In this document: in pieces, positions 14,953 to 22,363 of the stretch
Position numbering within the stretch: position 1 is the stretch's first letter
Layout of the letters: every line of letters starts with the position of its first letter
Source: VRUE01 sp036376915
Lineage (GTDB): Bacteria; Actinomycetota; Thermoleophilia; Solirubrobacterales; 70-9
Direction: 5' to 3'
DNA length: 64,000 nt
Assembly (NCBI GenBank): GCA_036376915.1
Contig: DASUZK010000102.1
Span: forward strand, 1 to 64,000
The notes under the pieces: generated by a model
Databases searched by the model: none
What the model saw: only the letters and a program-made list of their open reading frames with translations
Told to the model about the DNA's origin: nothing
Program-made: the position numbers and the translations under genes

Positions 14953-17463
14953 ATGAGCGGCAAGGGGAAAGACATCACGCTGATCGTCGACGGCCGCGAG
15001 GTGCGGGCGACCGAGGGCGAGATGCTTCACGATGCGGCCAAGCGCGGCGACGTCGAGATCCCGGTCTTCTGTTACGAGCCGAAGCTGGGCGAGCCGGTCG
15101 GCGCCTGCCGCATGTGCCTGGTCGAGATCGAGGGGATCCCGAAGCTGCAGACCTCCTGCTCGACCCCGGTCCGCGACGGCATGGTCGTCCACACCCGCAC
15201 CGACCAGGTCAAGCATGCGCAGAGCGCCGTGGTCGAGTTCCTGCTCGTCAACCACCCGCTCGACTGCCCGGTCTGCGACAAAGGCGGCGAGTGCCCGCTG
15301 CAGGACATCTCGATGGGCTGGGGCCCTGGCAAGAGCCGGATGACCGACCAGAAGCGCCACTTCCGCAAGCCGGTCGAGCTCTCGCCGCTGGTCGCGATCG
15401 ATCGCGAGCGCTGCATCCTCTGCTACCGCTGCGTGCGCTTCAGCCAGGAGGTCGCGGAGGACGAGCAGCTGCAGCTGTTGGAGCGCGGCGACCGCACCTT
15501 CGTCGGCACCTTCGACGACCGCCCCTACGTCGCGCCCTTCCACGGCAACATCACCGACCTCTGCCCGGTCGGGGCGCTGACCAGCTACACCTACCGCTTC
15601 CGTGCCCGGCCCTGGGACATCGAGCAGGCCGGCTCGGTCTGCACGCTCTGCCCGAGCCAGTGCAACGTCAGCTTCACCGTCCGCGACGAGCGGGTGAAGC
15701 GGGTGGTCGCCCGCGACAACCCCGACGTCGACGACGGCTGGCTCTGCGACCGCGGCCGCTACGGCTTCGAGATGTTCGCCGCCGAGGAGCGCGTCCGCGC
15801 GCCCCGCCTGCGCGGCGGCGTCGAAGCGAGCTGGGAGGAAGCGATCGCCAAGGCCGCCGCGGCGCTGAAGGCTGGCGGCCCCCAAACCGCCGCGATCGTC
15901 GGCGACGCCTCCAACGAGGAGGGCTACCTGGTCCAACGCATCCTGCGCGAGGCGCTCGGCTCCCCCCACGTCGACTCGCGCCCATCGCGCGGGCCGAGCC
16001 GCGAGGCGCTGGTCCGCCTGGCCCAGCCGGAGCTCTCCGCGAAGGTGCGCGACATCGACGCGGCCGACGCGATCCTCCTCGTCGGCACCGACCCTCTGCA
16101 CAGCAGCCCGATCCTCGACCTGAGGATCCGCAAGGCGATCCGCCGCAACGGCGCCAAGCTGGCCGTGGCGACCGAGGCGCCGACGACCCTCGACGGTGGC
16201 GCCACCGCGGTAGCGCGCTATACCCCTGGCGGCGCCACCGAGTTCCTGTCAGAGCTCGCCTCATCCCTCGCCGCTGACGGGACGCAAAGTGCAGACATAG
16301 ATCACTTTGAGGCCCATCGGCGGGAGGTTGCCGAGGTACTGCGGGGGGCCGAGAACGTCTTGGTCATCTGGGGCGACCGCATCGGCCGCGAGGGCGAGGG
16401 CGCCACGAACGCCCTGCTCGACGTCGCCGTGGCCCTCAACCTCGCGAACGCCCCGGGCTCGGGCCTGCTCGAAGTCCCCGAGCTGACCAACGCCCGCGGC
16501 CTGCGCGAGGCCGGCTGCCTCCCCGACGCCGGCCCAGGACTGACGGATCCTGCGTTGACCTCGTCATACGGGGAAAACGTAGGACGCATCGGGAAGGCCA
16601 CCGAGGAGATCCGGACAGCGCTGATATCGGGTGAGCTGAAGACCCTCCTCCTCTTCGGTGCCGATCCGCTGCGCGACTTCCCGGACACCGAAGCGTGGAA
16701 GAACGCGCTTGCCAAAGCCGACCACGTCGTCTGCTTCTCCACCTTCGAGACCGCCACCACCGCGATGGCCGACGTCGTCTTCCCGCTCGAGACCCATGCG
16801 GAGAAAGACGGCACGGTCACGCACCCCGACGGCCGCCTCCAGCGCGTACGCCCGAGCGCCTCCCGCCCCGGCGACATCCGGCCCAGCTGGGGAGTGCTTG
16901 CCGAGATTTCGCTCACGCTGGGACACGACACCGGCATCTCGTCCCAACCCTCGGCCTTCGCCGCTCTCACCGAGGCTGTCCCCTTCTACGCGGGCATCGC
17001 GGACTCCGACATCGCCGGTCGCGGCATCCGCTGGCAAGACACCCCTGCTCGCGCAAACGCTCCCGAGCCGACTGAGGCGCCCGGGGCAGGGTCCCCAAAA
17101 CACTCCAGCGAGGCTCCCGCCGAGCGTTTTGGGGATCCTGCCCCGGGCGCCCTAGCCCTCGCGACCTACCGCGACCTCTGGACCGGCCCCATCACCGAGC
17201 TGAATCCCCCGCTGCGCTTCCTGCAGCCGCAGCAGCGTGTGGAGCTTTCGGTGTCCGACGCCGGGCGCCTTGGCCTGAGCTCAGGCGACAAGGTCTCGGT
17301 GTCTCAGAACGGGACCAGCTTGCGCGCCCAGGTAGCGATCCGGGAGCGGGTTCCCGAGGGGGTCTGCTTCCTGCTCGAGGGCACTGCCGAGGGGAACGCC
17401 AACCAGCTGCTCAACGGCTCGCCGGTCAGCGTCCGGATCGAGAAGGATGCCGCTCGCCGATGA
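14953..17463 (+). CDS. nuoG: NADH-quinone oxidoreductase subunit G with repeat-derived segments
   Basis: The 836-residue subunit has an N-terminal [2Fe-2S] ferredoxin domain (CYEPKLGEPVGACRMCLVE), then HPLDCPVCDKGGECPLQD, CILCYRCVRFSQEV and a molybdopterin-type domain with CTLCPSQCNVSF. Two segments look repeat-derived: residues about 708-733 (PGAGSPKHSSEAPAERFGD and on) are encoded by a PAL-B palindrome, and residues about 532-544 may be a PAL-C copy. Both lie in the less conserved C-terminal half. The nuoH ATG overlaps the stop by 4 bp. Confidence 0.94.
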   Translation: MSGKGKDITLIVDGREVRATEGEMLHDAAKRGDVEIPVFCYEPKLGEPVGACRMCLVEIEGIPKLQTSCSTPVRDGMVVHTRTDQVKHAQSAVVEFLLVNHPLDCPVCDKGGECPLQDISMGWGPGKSRMTDQKRHFRKPVELSPLVAIDRERCILCYRCVRFSQEVAEDEQLQLLERGDRTFVGTFDDRPYVAPFHGNITDLCPVGALTSYTYRFRARPWDIEQAGSVCTLCPSQCNVSFTVRDERVKRVVARDNPDVDDGWLCDRGRYGFEMFAAEERVRAPRLRGGVEASWEEAIAKAAAALKAGGPQTAAIVGDASNEEGYLVQRILREALGSPHVDSRPSRGPSREALVRLAQPELSAKVRDIDAADAILLVGTDPLHSSPILDLRIRKAIRRNGAKLAVATEAPTTLDGGATAVARYTPGGATEFLSELASSLAADGTQSADIDHFEAHRREVAEVLRGAENVLVIWGDRIGREGEGATNALLDVAVALNLANAPGSGLLEVPELTNARGLREAGCLPDAGPGLTDPALTSSYGENVGRIGKATEEIRTALISGELKTLLLFGADPLRDFPDTEAWKNALAKADHVVCFSTFETATTAMADVVFPLETHAEKDGTVTHPDGRLQRVRPSASRPGDIRPSWGVLAEISLTLGHDTGISSQPSAFAALTEAVPFYAGIADSDIAGRGIRWQDTPARANAPEPTEAPGAGSPKHSSEAPAERFGDPAPGALALATYRDLWTGPITELNPPLRFLQPQQRVELSVSDAGRLGLSSGDKVSVSQNGTSLRAQVAIRERVPEGVCFLLEGTAEGNANQLLNGSPVSVRIEKDAARR
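16548..16584. repeat. Candidate PAL-C copy inside nuoG
   Basis: Arms TCCTGCGTT and AACGTAGGA pair with one G-T mismatch around GACCTCGTCATACGGGGAA, which resembles the PAL-C centre (CGTC-ATAY-GG). It is read in the nuoG frame. It is weaker than the other copies. Confidence 0.4.
17076..17151 (+). repeat. PAL-B palindrome inserted in frame in nuoG
   Basis: The 26-bp arms 17076-17101 (GGCGCCCGGGGCAGGG...) and 17126-17151 pair with one mismatch. The loop ACTCCAGCGAGGCTCCCGCC is nearly identical to the loop of the nuoJ copy at 19958, although the arms differ in sequence. There is no stop in the nuoG frame. Confidence 0.85.
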
Positions 17464-18458
17464 TGCCGATCGCCGACACCCAATTCGTCGAAGCGACCTG
17501 GGTCATGGTCGTCAAGAGCCTCGTCATCTTCGGCGTGATCTTCGCGGTCCTGCCGCTGATGACCGTGCTGGAGCGCAAGCTGATCGGCCGCTTCCAGCAC
17601 CGCTACGGGCCCAACCGCGTCGGCCCCTACGGGATCCTGCAGCCGCTTGCCGACGTCGGCAAGCTGCTCTCCAAGGAGGCCTTCCGGCCGGCCAACGCGA
17701 TCCCGACCCTGTTCATCCTCGGCCCGCTGCTGCCGGTCCTCTCCGGCGTCCTCGCGCTGGCGATCATCCCCTGGGGGGACGTACAGGACGGCGTCGGCCT
17801 CTACGGGATCGACGTGCCGATCGGCATCCTCTACTTCTTCGCCGTCGGCTCGATCGCCTTCTACGGCCTGCTGCTCGGCGGCTGGTCCTCGGGCTCGAAG
17901 TACAGCTTGCTCGGGGCGATGCGCGGCGCCGCGCAGCTGATCTCCTACGAGGTCGCGATGGGCCTCGCCCTGCTCGGCGTGATCATGATGGGCGGCTCGC
18001 TCTCGCTGGTCGACATCGTCCACGCCCAGGGCGCGATGTGGTTCGTCGTCCCCCAGCTCGTCGGCTTCCTGATCTTCATGCTGGCCGGCTTCGCCGAGAC
18101 CAACCGCACGCCGTTCGACATGCCCGAGGCCGACGCGGAACTGGTCCAGGGCTTCATGACCGAGTACGGCGGCATGCGCTTCGGCAGCTTCCTGCTGGTC
18201 GAGTACATGGAGATCATCGTCGTCTCCGGCGTCGCCGCGGCGATGTTCCTCGGCGGCTGGATGGGCCCCGGGCCCAGCTTCCTCGACCCGATCTGGATGC
18301 TGGCCAAGATGCTCGGCCTGGTCCTGCTCTTCATCTGGGTCCGGGCGACCCTGCCGCGGCTGCGCTACGACCAGCTGATGAGTCTCGGCTGGAAGGTGCT
18401 GCTGCCGCTGGCGACCCTCAACGCCCTCGTCACCGCGGTCCTGGTGGTGGTGACGTGA
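17460..18458 (+). CDS. nuoH: NADH-quinone oxidoreductase subunit H
   Basis: The 332-residue membrane protein has about eight helices. Hallmarks are MTVLERKLIGRFQHRYGPNR near residue 30, LQPLADVGKLLSKE and AETNRTPFDMPEADAELVQG, which contribute to the quinone-binding chamber. It overlaps the nuoG stop (ATGA). A PAL-C hairpin lies 5 bp after its stop. Confidence 0.96.
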   Translation: MMPIADTQFVEATWVMVVKSLVIFGVIFAVLPLMTVLERKLIGRFQHRYGPNRVGPYGILQPLADVGKLLSKEAFRPANAIPTLFILGPLLPVLSGVLALAIIPWGDVQDGVGLYGIDVPIGILYFFAVGSIAFYGLLLGGWSSGSKYSLLGAMRGAAQLISYEVAMGLALLGVIMMGGSLSLVDIVHAQGAMWFVVPQLVGFLIFMLAGFAETNRTPFDMPEADAELVQGFMTEYGGMRFGSFLLVEYMEIIVVSGVAAAMFLGGWMGPGPSFLDPIWMLAKMLGLVLLFIWVRATLPRLRYDQLMSLGWKVLLPLATLNALVTAVLVVVT

Positions 18459-18462
18459 TGGG

Positions 18463-18503
18463 TGTGGCGACTTTCCCGTCATATACACGGATAACTCGCC
18501 ACA
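18463..18503. repeat. PAL-C short palindrome between nuoH and nuoI
   Basis: Arms TGTGGCGA (18463-18470) and TCGCCACA (18496-18503) flank CTTTCCCGTCATATACACGG, with an ATATA centre. The layout matches the copy at 50272. It sits inside an operon, so it cannot be a fully efficient terminator if nuoI-N are co-transcribed. Confidence 0.8.
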
Positions 18504-18515
18504 GGGGGTCCGTCG

Positions 18516-19058
18516 ATGGCTGAGTTCCCCTACCTGAAGGCCCAGGACGTCGTCGAGGTCCAGCGCGGCCCGGAGCCCGGCGGGGTCGGCGGCGCCTACC
18601 GCGCCTTCGGCGAGACGCTGCGCGGGCTGAAGACGACGATGGCCCGCCTGATCGAGGGCCCGCTGACGATCCAGTACCCGGAGGAGAAGACCCCGGTCTA
18701 CCCGCGCTTCCGCGGCCGCCACAAGCTGCACAAGTTCGAGGACACCGGGCTGGAGAAGTGCGTCGGCTGCTCCCTTTGCGCCGCCGCCTGCCCGGCCGAC
18801 TGCATCCGCGTCGTCGCGGCGGAGAACATCCCGGGGGACCGCGTCTCGGCCGGCGAGCGCTACGCCGCCGTCTATGAGATCAACCTCTCGCGCTGCATCT
18901 TCTGCGGTTACTGCGAGATCGCCTGCCCCTTCGACGCGATCACGATGGGCCACGACTACGAGATGGCCGACTACGACCGCGCGGACCTGATCTTCACCAA
19001 GGAGATGCTGCTGGCCGAGCCGATCGAGCGGACCCCGCTGAGAACGGAGGGCGAGTGA
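18516..19058 (+). CDS. nuoI: NADH-quinone oxidoreductase subunit I
   Basis: The 180-residue subunit carries two [4Fe-4S] clusters in ferredoxin-type motifs: CVGCSLCAAACPADC (about residues 82-96) and CIFCGYCEIACPFDAI (about residues 127-142). It relays electrons to cluster N2 in NuoB. The next gene on this strand, nuoJ, starts only 382 bp later because an opposite-strand gene intervenes. Confidence 0.95.
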   Translation: MAEFPYLKAQDVVEVQRGPEPGGVGGAYRAFGETLRGLKTTMARLIEGPLTIQYPEEKTPVYPRFRGRHKLHKFEDTGLEKCVGCSLCAAACPADCIRVVAAENIPGDRVSAGERYAAVYEINLSRCIFCGYCEIACPFDAITMGHDYEMADYDRADLIFTKEMLLAEPIERTPLRTEGE

Positions 19059-19066
19059 GCGTCGCG

Positions 19067-19351
19067 CTACTCCGGGTCGGGCCGGACCAAGACCGTGTCC
19101 ATGACCTCGATGACCTCGTCCACGGGCAGGTCCGCGCGGCCGGCGTGTTCCCGGATCGCCTCGGGGCTGGTCGCCTGGTAGATGCAGACCGTGCCGACCG
19201 ATCCGCCGCCCTCGTCGAGGACGTAGCTGCGGATCCAGCGGATGTCGTCGGACATCTCCTCGTCTCCGACCTGACGGGATCGCTCGGCTGCCTGCTCGAG
19301 GTCACCGCCGGACTTCCAGCCACTGCGTCGCAGAATCGCGTAGGTATTCAC
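19067..19351 (-). CDS. DUF4242 (SCO4226-like) protein encoded antisense within the nuo operon
   Basis: The 94-residue protein starts at GTG 19351 with GGAG upstream; longer versions run into low-complexity sequence. The C-terminal half (RWIRSYVLDE, TVCIYQATSPEAIREHAG, LPVDEVIEVMDT) fits DUF4242, small ferredoxin-fold proteins some of which are described as nickel-binding. It is transcribed against the operon between nuoI (9 bp away) and nuoJ. An inverted repeat GTTTCTCCCC/GGGGAGAAAC (19361-19436) places matching ribosome sites for this gene and nuoJ back to back. It may be a late insertion into the operon. Confidence 0.75.
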   Translation of the reverse strand: MNTYAILRRSGWKSGGDLEQAAERSRQVGDEEMSDDIRWIRSYVLDEGGGSVGTVCIYQATSPEAIREHAGRADLPVDEVIEVMDTVLVRPDPE

Positions 19352-19440
19352 ATGGACTCCGTTTCTCCCCCACCGGTCGCGTTCAGGTCCATACAAGCAC
19401 TGCCCATGCGCACCGTCAACGCAGCGGGGAGAAACAAGTA

Positions 19441-20061
19441 ATGGAAGCGGTCCTCTTCTTCGCCGCGGCACTCGGCGCCCTCGGCGGCGCCATCGGCGTC
19501 GTCGCCCTGCGCAACCCCTTCTACGGCGTCCTCGCCCTCATAGTCCACCTCTTCTCCCTCGCTGTCCTCTTCCTCCTCCTCAGCGCCGCCTTCGTAGCCG
19601 CGGCCCAAGTGGTCGTCTACGCAGGCGCAGTGATGGTCCTCTACGTCTTCGTAGTCGCCTACGTCGGCGGCGAAGCCGAGCCCACCCGAGACCCGATCCC
19701 CGGCCAGCGCTTCCTCGCCCCCCTGATGGGCGCCGCGCTCTTCGTGGAGCTTTCGATCGCAGTCCTCGGCTCCTCCCTCACCGCCCTGAGCACTGAGGGC
19801 ACCGACGTAGGTGCCGGCTTCGGCAATCCGGCGGCCATAGGCAAGCTCCTCCTCGAAGACTTCCTCCTAGCCTTCGAGGCCTCATCCATCCTTCTCCTCT
19901 TGGCCGCCGTGGGCGCGGTGGTCCTGGCCGGTCGCCAGGGCACGCCCGGAGTGAGCAAGGGCGCCGCGGGGGGGTCCTCAGAACACTCAAGCGAGGCTCC
20001 CGCCGAGCGTTCTGAGGACCCCCCCGCGGCGCCCTCCCCCGCCGGCGGTGTCCCCTCGTGA
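19441..20061 (+). CDS. nuoJ: NADH-quinone oxidoreductase subunit J with repeat-derived C-terminus
   Basis: The 206-residue membrane protein has five helices and the NuoJ features NPFYGVLALIVHLFSLAVLF and VYAGAVMVLYVFVVAYVGG (the pi-bulge helix). The natural protein seems to end near residue 168 (LAGRQGTPG). Residues about 173-198 (GAAGGSSEHSSEAPAERSE and on) are encoded by a PAL-B palindrome. It has a good Shine-Dalgarno (GGGGAGAAAC) and overlaps nuoK by 4 bp. Confidence 0.93.
   Translation: MEAVLFFAAALGALGGAIGVVALRNPFYGVLALIVHLFSLAVLFLLLSAAFVAAAQVVVYAGAVMVLYVFVVAYVGGEAEPTRDPIPGQRFLAPLMGAALFVELSIAVLGSSLTALSTEGTDVGAGFGNPAAIGKLLLEDFLLAFEASSILLLLAAVGAVVLAGRQGTPGVSKGAAGGSSEHSSEAPAERSEDPPAAPSPAGGVPS
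19958..20035 (+). repeat. PAL-B palindrome forming the nuoJ C-terminus
   Basis: Perfect 27-bp arms lie at 19958-19984 (AGGGCGCCGCGGGGGGG...) and 20009-20035. The 24-nt loop ACTCAAGCGAGGCTCCCGCC plus GAGC is shared with the nuoG copy. The length of 78 bp equals 26 codons, open in the nuoJ frame. Confidence 0.88.
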
Positions 20062-20357
20062 ACATCGAGTGGTACATCGTCCTCTCCAGCCTGCTGTTCG
20101 CCGTGGGAGCGATGGGGATTCTGCTGCGGCGCAGCCCGATCGTCATCCTCCTCTGCCTCGAGCTGATGCTGAACGCGGGGAATCTCGCCCTGGTCGCGTT
20201 CAGCAAGATGGTCGGCAACCAGGAGGGACAGGTCTTCGCGATCGTGGTGATGGTCGTCGCGGCTTGTGAGGTGGTCATCGGCCTGGGGCTGATCGTGGCG
20301 ATCTTCCGGAGAAAGCTGCCCCTGGACGTCGATGAGCTGCGGGAGCTGCGCGGATGA
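20058..20357 (+). CDS. nuoK: NADH-quinone oxidoreductase subunit K
   Basis: The 99-residue subunit has three helices with the conserved Glu residues of the proton path in CLELMLNAGNLALVAFSKM and AIVVMVVAACEVVIGLGLI. It overlaps nuoJ and nuoL by 4 bp each, so translation is coupled. Confidence 0.96.
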   Translation: MNIEWYIVLSSLLFAVGAMGILLRRSPIVILLCLELMLNAGNLALVAFSKMVGNQEGQVFAIVVMVVAACEVVIGLGLIVAIFRRKLPLDVDELRELRG

Positions 20358-22363
20358 CGGCAACGGCTTGGGCTTGGCTCGTCTTGCTGTTCCCCCTGCT
20401 GGGGTCGATCGTGATCGCGCTCGGCTTCAAGGCACTGCCTGCGAAGGCCGCCGGGGCCATCGGCACAGCCGCGATCGGGGTTGCCTTTGCCTGCGGAATC
20501 GCCGCGCTCATCTCCTTGCTGGGAGAAGACCCCGAGGCGCGCCACCACGCATCGTCGCTGTGGGACTACGCCAGCGTCGCCGGCCTCGACATCAAGCTCG
20601 GCATCTTCGTCGACCCGCTCTCGGTCTTCATGGTCCTGGTCGTCACCGGCGTCTCGACCCTGATCCACCTCTACTCGTTCGGCTACATGCAGTCCGACGA
20701 GGGCTACCACCGCTTCTTCAGCTACCTCAACTTCTTCGTCTTCTCGATGCTGCTGCTGGTCCTCGCCGGCAACTTCGTCCTGTTGATCGTCGGCTGGGCC
20801 TTCGTCGGCTTCGCCTCCTACGCGCTGATCAGCTTCTGGTACCGGCGCCAAACCGCGACCAGGGCCGGGATGAAGGCCTTCGTGATCAACGTCGTCGGCG
20901 ACATCGGCCTCGTCCTCGCCGCCTTCCTGATCTTCCGCGAGCTGGGCACCTTCGACTACGGCGAGGTCTTCGAGAAGGCGCCCGAGGTCTTCAGCACCAA
21001 CGAGTGGACGATCGTCGCTATCTGCCTGCTGCTCCTCGTCGGCGCCTTCGCCAAGTCGGCGCAGCTGCCGTTCCACACCTGGCTGCCCGACGCGATGGAG
21101 GGCCCCACCCCGGTCTCCTCGCTGATCCACGCGGCGACGATGGTCACCGCCGGCGTCTACCTGATCGCCCGCACCCACGTCCTCTTCGCGCTTGCCCCGA
21201 CCGCCGCCGACATCGCCGCCTTCGTCGGCCTGGCGACGCTGCTGGTCGCGGCGTCGATCGCCCTGGTGATGACCGATCTGAAGCGGGCGATCGCCTACTC
21301 GACGATGAGCCAGATCGGCTACATGGTCGTCGGCGTCTCGATCGGCGCCTACAGCGCCGGCATGTTCCACCTGATGACCCACGCCTTCTTCAAGGCGCTG
21401 CTCTTCATGGCGGCCGGCTCGATCATCGCCGCGATGGCCAACGAGCAGAACATCGACCGCATGTCCGGCTTTGGCAGGGCGATGCGCTTCACCGCGATCA
21501 CGATGCTCTGCGGCGGCCTCGCCCTGGCCGCCTTCCCCGGCACCTCGGGCTTCTTCTCCAAGGACGAGATCCTCGCCTACGCGACCGCGCGCGGCGGCAT
21601 GTACCTGATCTTCACCGTGCTCGGCTACTTCGGCGCCCTGCTGACCGCGATCTACACCTTCCGGCTGATCTTCCGCGTGCTGCCGGGGAAGCCCTGCCCT
21701 GAGGCGCAAGAGCTGATCGACACCGGCCACGTCCACCACGCCCGCCCCTTCAACCCGGCGACGGGCGAAGAGGAGGACACCGAGGTCGGCTTCCCCGGCG
21801 CCGAGCACCACATCGCCGAGCAGTCGTTGCCGATGCGGATCGCGATGGGCGCGCTCGCCTTCGGCGCCCTCTTCGCCGGGCTGGTCCAGATCCCCGGCGT
21901 CGACGAGGTGGTCGGCAAGTTCCTCGACCCCGTCTTCGAGGGCCTCGTCCTCAGCCACGTGCATCCCTCGGTGGGCGCCGAGTGGGTCGGCCTGGCGATC
22001 GGCGCGGCGATCTCACTGGCCGGGATCGGCATCGCCTACTACCTCTACGTGGCGCGCCCCGAGACGCCCGCCGCCCTGCAGCGGCGCTTCTCCGCCCTGC
22101 ACACCTTCCTCTACAACAAGTGGTACTTCGACGAGGCGATCGACTTCCTCGTCGTGCGGCCGGCACTGGCGATCGGCCGCTTCGCCGACCGCACCTTCGA
22201 GCGGGTGGTCGTCAACGGGCTCGTCAGCGGCACCGAGGACGCCGTCAGCGCGGGCGGCCGCGTCGTCCGCGTCGTGCAGAGCGGCTTCGTCCGCGGCTAC
22301 GCCCTGCTCCTGATCGCCGGCTTCGCCGGCCTCGCCCTCTACTTCCTGCTCTCCGCCTCATGA
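20354..22363 (+). CDS. nuoL: NADH-quinone oxidoreductase subunit L
   Basis: The 669-residue antiporter-like proton-pumping subunit has about 16 helices. Core features are VGWAFVGFASYALISFW, the WLPDAMEGPTPVSSLIHAAT motif near residue 243 and a C-terminal amphipathic connector region after about residue 460. ALFMAAGSIIAAM-type helices are present. It overlaps nuoM by 4 bp. No repeat insertion is visible in this gene. Confidence 0.96.
   Translation: MTATAWAWLVLLFPLLGSIVIALGFKALPAKAAGAIGTAAIGVAFACGIAALISLLGEDPEARHHASSLWDYASVAGLDIKLGIFVDPLSVFMVLVVTGVSTLIHLYSFGYMQSDEGYHRFFSYLNFFVFSMLLLVLAGNFVLLIVGWAFVGFASYALISFWYRRQTATRAGMKAFVINVVGDIGLVLAAFLIFRELGTFDYGEVFEKAPEVFSTNEWTIVAICLLLLVGAFAKSAQLPFHTWLPDAMEGPTPVSSLIHAATMVTAGVYLIARTHVLFALAPTAADIAAFVGLATLLVAASIALVMTDLKRAIAYSTMSQIGYMVVGVSIGAYSAGMFHLMTHAFFKALLFMAAGSIIAAMANEQNIDRMSGFGRAMRFTAITMLCGGLALAAFPGTSGFFSKDEILAYATARGGMYLIFTVLGYFGALLTAIYTFRLIFRVLPGKPCPEAQELIDTGHVHHARPFNPATGEEEDTEVGFPGAEHHIAEQSLPMRIAMGALAFGALFAGLVQIPGVDEVVGKFLDPVFEGLVLSHVHPSVGAEWVGLAIGAAISLAGIGIAYYLYVARPETPAALQRRFSALHTFLYNKWYFDEAIDFLVVRPALAIGRFADRTFERVVVNGLVSGTEDAVSAGGRVVRVVQSGFVRGYALLLIAGFAGLALYFLLSAS

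Noticed and set aside
16279..16316. CAAAGTG/CACTTTG inverted repeat in nuoG as another PAL-C copy
   Set aside because: Arms are only 7 bp and the centre does not fit the family pattern; chance is likely.
17076..17151. PAL-B hairpins as ordinary transcription terminators
   Set aside because: They lie inside or at the end of genes in the middle of the nuo operon, are translated, and have no T-run after them.
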